Of a stretch of 64,000 bases of DNA, positions 53,294 through 62,657 are shown one piece after another. The stretch is taken from positions 558,001 through 622,000 of the forward strand of contig CAWIMX010000002.1 of assembly GCA_963837345.1 (NCBI GenBank). Reading direction: 5' to 3'. The stretch comes from CAWIMX01 sp963837345. Lineage in GTDB: Bacteria; Acidobacteriota; Vicinamibacteria; Vicinamibacterales; CAVVIG01. Both the position numbers and the translations under genes were made by a program. The notes under the pieces are model-generated. The model saw only the letters and a program-made list of their open reading frames with translations, did not search any database and had not been told where the DNA came from. The number at the start of each line of letters is the position of its first letter. Within the stretch, counting starts at the first letter, position 1.

Positions 53294-53322
53294 CACGGGG
53301 CCGGCCAACGCCGGACCCCGTG
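53294..53322. terminator. Bidirectional terminator
   Basis: CACGGGGCCGGC with GCCGGACCCCGTG, one bulged base, 4-nt loop, between the convergent decarboxylase gene and the small protein gene at 53333. Confidence 0.55.
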
Positions 53323-53332
53323 TGTCTGCCGG

Positions 53333-53746
53333 TTAGCGTCCGGGGTTCTGGTTCGGCTGGCCCGGCCGCGAACCCGGCTGCGCGCCCGGTTCGCTCTGGC
53401 GCGGCTGCACCGCGATCTCGGTCGCGATCTTGTCGCTGCCCTGGGTCGTGTAGTGCACCGTGACCTGCTCGCCGCTCATCGTCGCGAGACCGGCGACGTC
53501 GCGCTGCGACCCGGTGACCTTGGTGTCGTCGTTGTACTTGAACTCGGCCGACTGCCCGGCCATGTCGCGGATCGTGAGCGTCTTGGTTTCCGCGTCGACC
53601 TTCATCAACTGACCGCGCGCCATCGTCTGCTCTTGCTGCTGCTGAGTGCGGCTCTGGGTCGAGCCCGACTGCGCAAACGCCTGCGCTCCGGGGATGACCA
53701 GTGCGGCGGCGGCGAGCATCGCCAATGTACGAGTAGCTGATTTCAT
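53333..53746 (-). CDS. Small secreted Gln-rich protein
   Basis: 137 residues, signal peptide ending near GAQAFAQS. A Gln-rich linker (STQSRTQQQQEQT) is followed by a small beta domain (KVDAETKTLTIRDMAGQSAEFKYND) of the type seen in short periplasmic proteins that bind metals or act as stress factors, then a Pro/Gly/Gln tail. GAGGAGG precedes the ATG at 53746; an upstream ATG would add a basic, non-secretory extension. Function unknown. Confidence 0.8.
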   Translation of the reverse strand: MKSATRTLAMLAAAALVIPGAQAFAQSGSTQSRTQQQQEQTMARGQLMKVDAETKTLTIRDMAGQSAEFKYNDDTKVTGSQRDVAGLATMSGEQVTVHYTTQGSDKIATEIAVQPRQSEPGAQPGSRPGQPNQNPGR

Positions 53747-53966
53747 TTCCAATCCTCCTCGTCGTCCGCGTTCCAAGAAAGGTGCCACGTGCGCGCCTGC
53801 CGATCGCGGCAACGCCGCCGCGGATAGGTGAATGACGCGATCGACGCGGAGTAATTTCGTGCGGGTCGCGGGACGTTTCTTCGCCGTGCCTCAACCGATT
53901 GCGCGTTGGTCAATGGATGAGCTTTACGGACCAGGTCTGTCATGGTAGCGTGTGCGCACCCACTCG

Positions 53967-54450
53967 ATGAGCAGGCGTCTTCTCCTCGGTACTATCAGCC
54001 GTTGCCGCGATCGGTGTGCCTCGTGCGGCCGGCGCCGCGGCGGCGGACGCCGACGGCCGCTTCGCGCGCGCCCAGGCCGTGCAGGAGGTCGTCGACGGTC
54101 TCAAGGCACGCCTCGCGATTCCCGAGGCCGTCGTGGTCTCGATCGCGCAGAACGAGCTCGCGGCGTCGGTGGGACGCTCGCACGATCGGCAGAACGTGTT
54201 CGATCTCGTCTTCGACGACGCGTTTCTCGAAGGGCTGGATGCCGACGAGCTCGACGCCGCCATTGCGCACGAGCTGGGGCACGTCTGGATCTTCACGCAT
54301 CATCCCTACCTGCAGACCGAGGAGCTGGCGAACCAGATCGCCCTGCGCCTCGTCCCGCGCGGGAGCCTCGAGCGGCTCTATCAGAAGGTCTGGATCAACG
54401 GCGGAAAAGGCGACCTGCAGTACCTGCCGGCCGTTCAGGCGACGCGGTAG
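53967..54450 (+). CDS. Small secreted HExxH metalloprotease (M48-like), start region shifted by one base
   Basis: The ATG at 53967 starts MSRRLLLGTIS, then the frame is lost; removing one C of the doublet 53999-54000 continues VAAIGVPRAAGAAAADADG and gives a proper signal peptide and a 160-residue protein. Without correction only GTG 54016 is available. The mature part holds the zinc motif HELGHVWIF with a downstream Glu (QTEELANQIAL), as in gluzincin/M48-type peptidases. The 220 nt upstream (53747-53966) contain no gene. Convergent with the DUF4010 gene. Confidence 0.75.
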
Positions 54451-54469
54451 CGGGAGCCTTCGATCGGTT

Positions 54470-55714
54470 CTACGCCAGCAGCGCCCACGTCACGCCGAGC
54501 GCCATCAGCATCGCCGCCATCGCGAGTCCGGCCTGCCGTCGGAAAGTTGCGCCGCCGAGCGCGGACGCCAGCGCGAGCTTCAGCACCGAGTTGCTGATGA
54601 TTCCGACGCCAATCGCCCGAGCGGCGAGCGCCGCGCCGACGCCGCGAGAGGCGCTCTGAGCCATCGAGACGGTCAGCGCGTCCATGTCCGTGAAGCCAAC
54701 GACGGCGCCGCTCGCGAGAAGGCCGGCCGGGCCGAACCACATCCGCATCAGGCTCACGCCGAACAACACCGCCTGGAACATGAGGGCCATCTGCAGCGAC
54801 GGCCCGAGCTGCAACGGGTTACCGGTGTCGCCGGGCGCGTCTGCGCCGGCGGTGGCACCGCGCACGCCGAGCAGGAACGCTGCCGCGCCGACCGCGAACG
54901 GCGCCACGAGATACGGCCAGAGCGCCGCCGCCACCGAGGTGTTCAGCACGAGTGTGGCGACGAGCACGCGCGGAAAGAGCACCACGCACGCGCCGACTGA
55001 TCCCGTGGCCAACGCGCCGCCGAGCGCAGGCGTGCGGCGGCTGAGGCGCGCAAACGTGAGCGTGACGTTGGTGGACGACACCAGGCCGCCGAGCAGGCCG
55101 GCGAGCGGATAGCCCTGCCGGGCGCCGACGGCGCGGCGGGCCACGAAGCCGGCAAAGCTCAGGCCGGAGAAGAAGAGCACCATCAGCCAGAGCTGCTGGG
55201 GGCGGATGCCGCCAAGCGGCCCGAACGGCCCGGCCGGCAGAAGGGGCAGCACGACCACGGCCATCACGGCGAAGCGCGCGGCGGCCCGCAGCTCGTCGTC
55301 GTCGATCCGTGCGACGGCGGCGTGGAGCCGTGATTTCTCGACCAGCAGGAGCGTGGTGATGGCAATAATGCCGCTGGCGAGTGTGAGCCGGCCCCAACCC
55401 GCCAGCACACCCGCCGCCACGACGACGAGCGCGGCAGCCTCGGTGGTGGCGTCGACGTCGTGCCGGCTCGCGGCGATGTAGCCGGCGACAATCAGGGCGA
55501 CGGCGCCGGCCGTCAGCGACGCGGCGAGGGCCGTGAGCCCGCGCGACGCCATCCAGCCGGCGAGTCCCGCCGTGCCGCCGACGAGCGTGAAGGTCCGTAC
55601 ACCGCCGAGGTGCGCGTTCGCGCCGCTCGCGTGCCCCGAGCGCTGTCGCTCGACGCCCACGGCGGCTCCCCCCAGGGTGGCGACCACCACGCCGAGAAGC
55701 GACCAGTCCGGCAC
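54470..55714 (-). CDS. MgtC/DUF4010 family membrane protein
   Basis: 414 residues with about twelve transmembrane helices. The N-terminal part has the MgtC-like signature (LGGAAVGVERQRSGHA ... GGVRTFTLVGGTAGLAGW) and the C-terminal part is DUF4010 (LLGGLVSSTNVTLTFARLSRR ... GFTDMDALTVSMAQSA). Proteins of this type are thought to be cation-related transporters; the substrate is not known. Start is a GTG at 55714. Confidence 0.88.
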   Translation of the reverse strand: MPDWSLLGVVVATLGGAAVGVERQRSGHASGANAHLGGVRTFTLVGGTAGLAGWMASRGLTALAASLTAGAVALIVAGYIAASRHDVDATTEAAALVVVAAGVLAGWGRLTLASGIIAITTLLLVEKSRLHAAVARIDDDELRAAARFAVMAVVVLPLLPAGPFGPLGGIRPQQLWLMVLFFSGLSFAGFVARRAVGARQGYPLAGLLGGLVSSTNVTLTFARLSRRTPALGGALATGSVGACVVLFPRVLVATLVLNTSVAAALWPYLVAPFAVGAAAFLLGVRGATAGADAPGDTGNPLQLGPSLQMALMFQAVLFGVSLMRMWFGPAGLLASGAVVGFTDMDALTVSMAQSASRGVGAALAARAIGVGIISNSVLKLALASALGGATFRRQAGLAMAAMLMALGVTWALLA

Positions 55715-55794
55715 GCTTCCCGACTACGCACGCGCCGTACCGCGGCGCTTTCTCACGGGATCGGCGGCGCGGCGCCGGGTTTCCGGCACGTTCT

Positions 55795-56304
55795 CTATCG
55801 GCCGCCGCGTCCCTGGACGGGGCGGCCATTCTCGTCGACCTCGGTCTGCGTGGTCGACACGGGACCCATCCCCATGATCTGAACGATCACTTCTTCGTCG
55901 CCGCCAGGTTTCGCGCCGTCGTAGTGGTGGAAGCCGGCGGGGTGGAACATGAGTCCGCCCTCGTGAATGGGCACCATCTTGTCGGGCTGGAACACGTCGC
56001 CTTCGCCCGTGTACCAGGTGCCCTTGATCACCGTGACCCAGCGATCCTGATCGTGAAAGTGGGGACGGCTCGTCTGGCCGGGACCGAAGCGGTTGCGCTG
56101 AATGTACATGCCCGGCTTGGACGGGTCGCCGAAGACCAGCACGGATCCCTGGGCGTCTTCCGGCTGCATCCGCTTGTGCTCGGCGTCGACCAGCGGCCTG
56201 CGCGGCGCCTGGCCGCGCTGAGCCACGCCGACCGTCGAGAATCCGATCAGCACCAGAGCGCCGATCAGGCTCGAGCCGAGCGCCGCTCGTCGCGTACGTG
56301 TCAT
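55795..56304 (-). CDS. Secreted cupin-domain protein
   Basis: 169 residues, signal peptide ending near STVGVAQR. Cupin motifs: GQTSRPHFHDQDRWVTVIKGTWY (HxH and later Glu position) and GGLMFHPAGFHHYDG, so a metal site with three to four histidines is likely. Expression signals are good: TATAGT about 20 nt before the ATG and GGAGG between them. Similar exported cupins occur at 32825 and 63610 (the latter cut by the window edge). Substrate unknown. Confidence 0.87.
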   Translation of the reverse strand: MTRTRRAALGSSLIGALVLIGFSTVGVAQRGQAPRRPLVDAEHKRMQPEDAQGSVLVFGDPSKPGMYIQRNRFGPGQTSRPHFHDQDRWVTVIKGTWYTGEGDVFQPDKMVPIHEGGLMFHPAGFHHYDGAKPGGDEEVIVQIMGMGPVSTTQTEVDENGRPVQGRGGR

Positions 56305-56570
56305 GGTGGCGTCCTCCGCGCGTAACTATAGATCGGCGGGGGCGGGCGCCACGCGAAGGGGGGCATCCGACAATTCGGGCGGTCGGGCGCAAAGGATCCG
56401 ACAAGAGTGTCTGAAATTTGCGCGGCTCGGTTCCCGCGATCACGCCCAAACCTACACATGCGTCGCCTGCCAGTAGATCTCAGACAAAAGTGGCGCTTCT
56501 GGATCGGCCGTCCGCGGGAAACCGGCCGTTTCTTCTCTGGTACAAATCTTGGTAGTTCGTCCGCATCGCC

Positions 56571-56837
56571 GTGGTGCGCTCGACTCGGTTCCGCCTGATC
56601 GCCCTGGTGCTCGTGCTGCTGGCGGCGTCGCCGTTCACGGCGCCGTTCTCGGCGCACAACGCGTGCGACGCGCAGTACAAGGACGCGTCGTCGGCCGACA
56701 AGGCGGTGTCCGACGTGGCGCTCGCGCCGTGGCCCGTCACGGCCGTTCCGTTCGAGATGGCGTGGCGTCTGGGGGCCGACCGACCGGTCCGCGGCGCCGG
56801 GCGCCGCCAGGTCGTCTCGACGGTCCTGCGCGTCTAG
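56571..56837 (+). CDS. Small hypothetical exported protein
   Basis: 88 residues beginning with a clean signal-type segment (FRLIALVLVLLAASPFTAPFSA) and a mature part without known motifs; one cysteine. GTG 56571 or GTG 56574 could be the start; no clear ribosome-binding site. It sits about 110 nt before the ammonium transporter gene. A sigma-54-like box (TGGTAC-N5-TTGG, 56538-56553) lies 18 nt upstream. Coding status is moderately supported by the signal peptide only. Confidence 0.5.
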   Translation: MVRSTRFRLIALVLVLLAASPFTAPFSAHNACDAQYKDASSADKAVSDVALAPWPVTAVPFEMAWRLGADRPVRGAGRRQVVSTVLRV

Positions 56838-56948
56838 TCCCCCTTCCCCTCCCGCTCGTCGTTCATCGAGAAGCCGGCGCGCGCGCCTGCGCAGTTGCCG
56901 CGCGGTGGCGCGACAGGTGTGTCTATTCGAGTGGAAAGGATTGGACCC

Positions 56949-58502
56949 ATGTATCGATTCAGGAACCTGTGTCGGGGCCTCCTCGTGGTCCTGGTGCTCG
57001 CCGGCGTCTGTCATCCGCTGGACGTGCGCGCGCAGACGGCCGCGCCCGCCAACGACCCCTCCGGCGCGACGACGGGAAAGGCCTCCGACGTCACCCTCGC
57101 CAATCCGGCGAACCCGACGATGCCGGAGATTCTGGACGCGGTCGGCCACAACAAGATCGCCATCAACATCGTCTGGACGCTCCTGACGGGCTTCCTCGTG
57201 ATGTTCATGCAGGCCGGGTTCGCGATGGTCGAGACCGGCTTCACGCGCGCGAAGAACGTGGCGCACACGATGACCATGAACTTCATGGTGTACGCCATCG
57301 GCATGCTGGGCTACTGGATCTGCGGCTTCGCCCTGCAGATGGGCGGCGTGGGCGGGATCGCCGCGTTGGGGGGCACGCCGACGCTCAATCACGAGTTCGC
57401 CATCACGATCGCCGGCCACACCTTCGGCCTGTTCGGCCTCAAGGGCTTCTTCCTGAGCGGCGACACCTACGACGTCGGCATCTTCACCCTGTTCCTGTTC
57501 CAGATGGTGTTCATGGACACTGCCGCGACCATTCCGACCGGCGCAATGGCCGAACGCTGGAAATTCTCGGCGTTCTGCGTGTTCGGGTTCTTCATGGCGA
57601 TGTTCATCTACCCGATCTTCGGCAACTGGGTATGGGGCGGAGGCTGGCTGTCGTCGCTCGGCGCGAACTTCCATCTGGGGCACGGGCACGTCGATTTCGC
57701 GGGCTCCTCGGTGGTGCACATGGTGGGCGGCGTGGCGGCGCTGGCCGGGGCGCTCGTGATCGGACCGCGGATCGGGAAGTTCAACAAGGACGGGAGCCCG
57801 AACGCCATTCCCGGCCACCACATCCCGATGGCCATCGTGGGCACGTTCATCCTCGCTTTCGGCTGGTTCGGATTCAACCCGGGCTCGACGCTCGCCGGCG
57901 GCGATCTTCGCATCGGCGTCGTCGCCACCAACACGATGCTGGCGAGCGCCGCCGGGGCGTTCGCGGCGATGGTGTACGTGTGGAACCGCTACGGCAAGCC
58001 GGATCCCAGCATGCTGGCGAACGGCATGCTCGCGGGCCTCGTGGCGATCACGGCGCCGTGCGCGTTCGTGAACAGCGTGTCCGCCGTCATCATCGGCGCG
58101 GTCGCGGGCATCCTGGTCGTCCTCTCGGTGTATTTCATCGAGCAGCAGCTCAAGATCGACGATCCGGTGGGCGCCATCTCCGTGCACGGCGTGTGCGGCG
58201 CCTGGGGCGTGCTGTCGCTCGGTCTGTTCGCCGACGGCGTCTACGGCGATGGGTGGAACGGCGTCGCGGGCACGGTGAAGGGCCTGTTCTACGGCGACGC
58301 GAGCCAGTTCGCCGCCCAGTGCGTCGGCACGCTCGCGTGCATCGTGTGGGTGTTCGTGACCTTCTATATCTTCTTCAAGATTGTCGACGTGCTGATCGGC
58401 AACCGCGTGTCCGCCGAAGTCGAGATCGAGGGGCTGGACATGGCGGAGATGGGGGCCATGGGGTATCCCGACTTCGTGCTCGAGAAGGGCGAACGCGCCT
58501 GA
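56949..58502 (+). CDS. amt: Ammonium transporter Amt
   Basis: 517 residues: a signal peptide (VLVLAGVCHPLDVRA), a short linker and eleven transmembrane helices. Family features: DAVGHNKIAINIVWTLLTGFLVMFMQAGFA... opening, the ammonium-selectivity region, and the twin pore histidines in DFAGSSVVHMVGG and GAISVHGVCGAWG. It conducts ammonium into the cell. GGAAAGGA precedes the ATG at 56949. No glnK neighbour is present. A terminator follows. Confidence 0.95.
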   Translation: MYRFRNLCRGLLVVLVLAGVCHPLDVRAQTAAPANDPSGATTGKASDVTLANPANPTMPEILDAVGHNKIAINIVWTLLTGFLVMFMQAGFAMVETGFTRAKNVAHTMTMNFMVYAIGMLGYWICGFALQMGGVGGIAALGGTPTLNHEFAITIAGHTFGLFGLKGFFLSGDTYDVGIFTLFLFQMVFMDTAATIPTGAMAERWKFSAFCVFGFFMAMFIYPIFGNWVWGGGWLSSLGANFHLGHGHVDFAGSSVVHMVGGVAALAGALVIGPRIGKFNKDGSPNAIPGHHIPMAIVGTFILAFGWFGFNPGSTLAGGDLRIGVVATNTMLASAAGAFAAMVYVWNRYGKPDPSMLANGMLAGLVAITAPCAFVNSVSAVIIGAVAGILVVLSVYFIEQQLKIDDPVGAISVHGVCGAWGVLSLGLFADGVYGDGWNGVAGTVKGLFYGDASQFAAQCVGTLACIVWVFVTFYIFFKIVDVLIGNRVSAEVEIEGLDMAEMGAMGYPDFVLEKGERA

Positions 58503-58510
58503 GCGTCCGG

Positions 58511-58539
58511 CGGGAAGGCCGGCCGGGCCGGCCTTCCCG
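58511..58539 (+). terminator. Terminator after amt
   Basis: A perfect 12-bp stem (CGGGAAGGCCGG with CCGGCCTTCCCG) and a 5-nt loop, 8 nt after the stop. TAGAAT follows at 58547-58552, a possible -10 for the next gene. Confidence 0.7.
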
Positions 58540-58573
58540 CATCGATGTAGAATCGGCGCGGGAGGGAACATCG

Positions 58574-60802
58574 ATGCGCGCCACCACTCGTCTCGTCCGT
58601 CTCGCGCTCGCCGCCGCCGTGCTGTCAACGCCCTGGATCGTGGCCGCCCAGGCCCAGGAGGCGTGGGACGCGCGATTCCGCGCGTCGATCGATCCGGCGC
58701 AGATTCGCGAGAACATGCGCCGGTTGAGCGCGCGGCCCCACCACGTCGGGTCGCCGTACGACAAGGACAACGCCGAGTGGATCCTGGCGCGGTTCAAGGA
58801 GTGGGGCTGGGACGCCCAGATCGAGACGTTCGACGTCCTGTTCCCGACGCCGAAGGAACGGCTCGTGGAGATGGTCGCGCCGCGGCGGTTCCAGGCCCGG
58901 CTCGAAGAGCCGCCGATTCCGGTGGATCCCACGTCCAGCCAGACCGACGAGCAGCTCCCCACCTACAACGCGTATTCCAAGGATGGCGACGTGACGGCGC
59001 CGCTGGTCTTCGTGAACTACGGGCGTCCTGAGGACTACGAGCAGCTCGAACGGCTCGGCGTGTCGGTCCGGGGCGCCATCGCGGTCGCGAAGTACGGCGA
59101 GAACTGGCGTGGTCTCAAGCCGAAGCTTGCCGCCGAGCACGGCGCCGTCGGCTGCCTCATCTATTCGGATCCGCGCGACGATGGATACGCCGATGCGGCC
59201 GTGTTTCCGGCAGGGCCGATGCGCGGCAAGGACGGCGTGCAGCGGGGCAGCGTGAGCGACATGCTGCTGTTTCCCGGCGACCCGCTCACGCCCGGCGTCG
59301 CCGCGGTGCCGGGCGCCCAGCGCCTCGCCCTGGCGGACGCGCCGACCATCACCAAGATCCCCGTCCTGCCGATTTCATACGGCGACGCGCAACCGCTGCT
59401 GGAAGCAATGACCGGGCCGGTGGCGCCAGCCGCCTGGCGGGGCGGGCTGCCGATCACCTATCGCCTGGGACCGGGCGAGGCGCGCGTCCACCTGAAGGTC
59501 GCGGCCAACTGGGACACCAAGCCGCTTTACGACGTGATCGCGAAGATTCCCGGCTCGACGTATCCCGACGAATGGGTGATGCGCGGCAATCATCACGACG
59601 CCTGGGTGAACGGCGCGAGCGATCCCATCAGCGGCATGGCGCCCGAGCTGGAAGAGGCGCGGGGGTTCGGCGAGCTGCTGAAGGCCGGCTGGCGGCCGAA
59701 GCGCACGATCGTCTATGCGGCGTGGGACGGCGAGGAGCCGATGCTGCTCGGGTCCACGGAATGGGTGGAGAAGCACGAAGAGGATCTGAAGAAGGCCGTC
59801 GTCTACATCAACAGCGACGGCAACGGTCGGGGCTTTCTCGGCGCCAGCGGCTCGCACACGCTCGAGCACTTCGTGAACACGGTGGCGAAGGACATCCAGG
59901 ATCCGGAGACGGGCCTGACGGTGTGGAAGCGGCTGCAGGCCCGGCGTATCGCGAATGGCTCGGCCGAGTCGCGCGCCGAAGCGCGCAGCCGCCCCGATCT
60001 GCGGATTGGCGCGCTCGGGTCTGGCTCCGACTACTCGCCGTTCCTGCAGCACGCCGGCACTCCGACGCTGTCGTTGAGCTACGGCGGTGAGGACAGCGAC
60101 GGCATCTATCACTCGATCTACGACGACTTCTACCACTACACTCATTTCAAGGACACCGACTTCGCCTACGGCCGCGCCCTCGCGCAGACGATGGGGACGG
60201 CGGTGATCCGGCTGGCTGACGCCGACCTGCTGCCATACGAGTTCACGAACCTGGCCGACACGGTTTCGCAGTACCTCGGTGAACTGCAGACATTGCTGCG
60301 ACAGCGTCAGACCGCGATCCGCGAGGAAAACCGCGAGGTCGACGAGGGCGTGTTCCAGGCCGTGCGCGATCCGCGCGAGACGCTGGTCGTGCCCGAGAAG
60401 AAGGAGGTGCCGCCGGCCCTGAACTTCGCGCCGCTCGAGAACGCCTCCGGCGAGTTGACGCGCGCCGCCGACCGCTATCACAAGGCCGAGGACGCCGCGC
60501 GGCCCAAGCTCGCGGGCGATCCGGCGGCGCTCAAAGCGATCAACGATCGGCTGATTCAGAGCGAGCGCGAGCTGACGGATCCGGCCGGCCTGCCCGGCCG
60601 CCCGTGGTACCGCCACCTGATCTACGCCCCCGGCACCCTGACCGGCTACGGCGTGAAGACGATGCCCGGCGCGCGCGAGGGAATCGAGCAGGGACGCTAC
60701 GCCGAAGCCGAGCGCGAGATCGCGCGCATCGCCGAGGCCCTCGAGCGGGAGGTCGCCCTCGTGAACGCGGCAGCGGCCGACCTCGAACGCCTCGCGCAGT
60801 GA
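58574..60802 (+). CDS. Secreted M28B peptidase, glutamate carboxypeptidase II-like
   Basis: 742 residues, signal peptide ending near WIVAAQAQ. Three-part GCPII/transferrin-receptor layout: N-terminal, PA domain (VRGAIAVAKYGENWRGLKPKLAAEHGA), M28 catalytic domain and a helical dimerisation domain. Zinc ligands: GNHHDAWVNGASDP (His and bridging Asp), WDGEEPMLLGS (the Glu-Glu pair with catalytic base), NSDGNG (Asp) and YHSIYDDFYH (His). All are intact, so it should be active, likely releasing C-terminal acidic residues or trimming peptides outside the cell. GGAGGGAAC precedes the ATG at 58574. The CPXCG gene follows directly. Confidence 0.92.
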   Translation: MRATTRLVRLALAAAVLSTPWIVAAQAQEAWDARFRASIDPAQIRENMRRLSARPHHVGSPYDKDNAEWILARFKEWGWDAQIETFDVLFPTPKERLVEMVAPRRFQARLEEPPIPVDPTSSQTDEQLPTYNAYSKDGDVTAPLVFVNYGRPEDYEQLERLGVSVRGAIAVAKYGENWRGLKPKLAAEHGAVGCLIYSDPRDDGYADAAVFPAGPMRGKDGVQRGSVSDMLLFPGDPLTPGVAAVPGAQRLALADAPTITKIPVLPISYGDAQPLLEAMTGPVAPAAWRGGLPITYRLGPGEARVHLKVAANWDTKPLYDVIAKIPGSTYPDEWVMRGNHHDAWVNGASDPISGMAPELEEARGFGELLKAGWRPKRTIVYAAWDGEEPMLLGSTEWVEKHEEDLKKAVVYINSDGNGRGFLGASGSHTLEHFVNTVAKDIQDPETGLTVWKRLQARRIANGSAESRAEARSRPDLRIGALGSGSDYSPFLQHAGTPTLSLSYGGEDSDGIYHSIYDDFYHYTHFKDTDFAYGRALAQTMGTAVIRLADADLLPYEFTNLADTVSQYLGELQTLLRQRQTAIREENREVDEGVFQAVRDPRETLVVPEKKEVPPALNFAPLENASGELTRAADRYHKAEDAARPKLAGDPAALKAINDRLIQSERELTDPAGLPGRPWYRHLIYAPGTLTGYGVKTMPGAREGIEQGRYAEAEREIARIAEALEREVALVNAAAADLERLAQ

Positions 60803-60803
60803 G

Positions 60804-61001
60804 GTGGGGGACGAGTTCGACGACCTCGTCGAGGTCACCTGCCCGTACTGCGGCGAACGCGTGCAGATCTCCGTCGAGCCCGACATGCGCGGCACGACGA
60901 TTCAGGACTGCGAGGTCTGCTGCAACCCGTGGCAGGTGATCGTGCGCCGGCGAGGCAGGCGGCGTACGGTCGACGTGCGCCGCGCTGACGGGTCGGAGTA
61001 G
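60804..61001 (+). CDS. CPXCG-motif cysteine-rich small protein
   Basis: 65 residues. Two metal-binding pairs, CPYCGE and CEVCCNPW, form a single zinc ribbon, the CPXCG family, followed by a basic tail (RRRGRRRTVDVRR). GTG start at 60804, 1 nt after the stop of the peptidase gene, so probably coupled. Role unknown; the basic tail could bind nucleic acid. Confidence 0.85.
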   Translation: MGDEFDDLVEVTCPYCGERVQISVEPDMRGTTIQDCEVCCNPWQVIVRRRGRRRTVDVRRADGSE

Positions 61002-61088
61002 CGTCGGCCCAGGAGCGTCGACCGATCCCGCTGAGCTCGCCTGACCGCAGAACTGGCGACGGCCGGCGACCTGCGCTACGGTGACGGT

Positions 61089-62654
61089 ATGGCAAGAAAG
61101 GCCCTCGTGGCCGCCGTCATGGCCGTGCTGGTCGTCGGGCTCGGGTTGTCGCTCTGGGCGCGATCGGTCCTGACGGGCGAAGGCGTGCGAACGGTCGTCG
61201 CCCGACAGATCTCGGAGGCGCTCGGGCAGCCCGTCACCATCGGCGGTCTGCGGGCCGGCCTCCTGCCGCGCGTGACGATGACCCTCGACGACGTTCGCGT
61301 GGGCGAGCCCCCGCGAATCGCGATCGGCCGGTTGCACATCGGCACCAACCTGGCCGCGCTCGTGTCCCGACGAATCGAGCACGCAACCCTTCGCGTCGAC
61401 GACGCGCACGTGCAGCTCCCGCTGGCGCCGCTGACCCTCGATCACGAACGCGGGCGCGCCCACGACACGGCATCCTCCGTGCCGGTCGAGCTGGTGTCGG
61501 TCGATCGCATCGTCTTGAACGGCGTGGAGGTGTCCAGCGGGGGCCGCGCGTTGATCGGCGATCTGACGCTGGTGCCGGGTGGACCGGGCCGGCTGCACGT
61601 GGCCCGAGGCGATCTCCGGGTCGGCGAGACGGCGGTCACGATCACGGGAGAGATCAGCGACCTCGCCCGTCCGGCCGGCGAGCTGGCGCTCAAGGCGGGA
61701 GCCCTCGATCTCGACGCCTTGCTGGCGTTCGCATCCGACTTCTCCGGCGGCGCGCAGGGCCCGATCCCGCGGGCCGCGGCGCCGACGGCCCGCGGCCAGG
61801 CGCTGGCGCCTGACGGATCGACCGGCATGGACATCGTCCTGTCGATCGACGCGGATCGCGCGACGCTGGGCGGCCTGGCGCTGGACGGCCTTTCCGCGCG
61901 GGCGCGCATGACGCCGGCCGGCGTCGCGCTCGATCCGATCACTTTCGGCGTGTTCGCGGGCCGATATGCCGGTTCGCTCGCGTTCAAGCCGGCCAGCCGA
62001 TCGGCATTCGATTTCGATGCCACCCTCGACGGAGTGGACACCTCGGCGGTGGTTGCGTTCTTCGGCCACCCCGGGCTGGTGACCGGGCGGCTGTCGGCCA
62101 GGCTCAACCTGGCCGGCCGCGGCACGACGGCCGATGCCGTCCTGGGCACCGCACACGGCACGGCCCGCGTCGACATCACGGATGGCACGGTGCACAACCT
62201 CGGCCTGCTGCGCGCCGTTGTCCTGGCGACGTCCATGCGGGAGAGCTCGAAAGCCGAAGTCGACACGTCGGCGGAGGACGAACCGTTTTCGCACCTGAGC
62301 GCGACTTGGACGGTCGGCGGCGGCGCGGCGAGAACCGACGACCTGCATTTCGAGAGCACGGACGTGGCGATGACCGCGGCGGGCTCGCTCGGCTTCGACT
62401 CGAGCGCCGTGGATCTCACGGGCCGGGTGCAGCTGTCGGAGGAGCTGACCTCGAAGGCCGGCACCGACCTGGCGCGCTACACGTCGGAGCAGGGGCGCAT
62501 CACGCTGCCGGTGACCGTCTCCGGCACGGCCGACGCGCTGCAGGTTCGCGTCGACGTCGCCGACCTCGCCAGGCGCGCGCTGACGAACAGGGCGAAGGAA
62601 GAGGCCGGGAAAGCGATCGAGCGGAACCTCCCGGACATCCTGCGCCGGCGATGA
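61089..62654 (+). CDS. AsmA-family protein
   Basis: 521 residues with one N-terminal transmembrane helix (VAAVMAVLVVGLGLSLWA) and a long periplasmic part. AsmA N-terminal domain (ISEALGQPVTIGGLRAGLLPRVTMTLDDVRVGE) and C-terminal AsmA-like region (SARLNLAGRGTTADAVLGTAHGTARVDITDGTVHNLGL). AsmA relatives are thought to carry lipids or help outer-membrane assembly. TACGGT lies 6 nt before the ATG with no Shine-Dalgarno, so a leaderless start is possible. Confidence 0.88.
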   Translation: MARKALVAAVMAVLVVGLGLSLWARSVLTGEGVRTVVARQISEALGQPVTIGGLRAGLLPRVTMTLDDVRVGEPPRIAIGRLHIGTNLAALVSRRIEHATLRVDDAHVQLPLAPLTLDHERGRAHDTASSVPVELVSVDRIVLNGVEVSSGGRALIGDLTLVPGGPGRLHVARGDLRVGETAVTITGEISDLARPAGELALKAGALDLDALLAFASDFSGGAQGPIPRAAAPTARGQALAPDGSTGMDIVLSIDADRATLGGLALDGLSARARMTPAGVALDPITFGVFAGRYAGSLAFKPASRSAFDFDATLDGVDTSAVVAFFGHPGLVTGRLSARLNLAGRGTTADAVLGTAHGTARVDITDGTVHNLGLLRAVVLATSMRESSKAEVDTSAEDEPFSHLSATWTVGGGAARTDDLHFESTDVAMTAAGSLGFDSSAVDLTGRVQLSEELTSKAGTDLARYTSEQGRITLPVTVSGTADALQVRVDVADLARRALTNRAKEEAGKAIERNLPDILRRR

Positions 62655-62657
62655 CGG

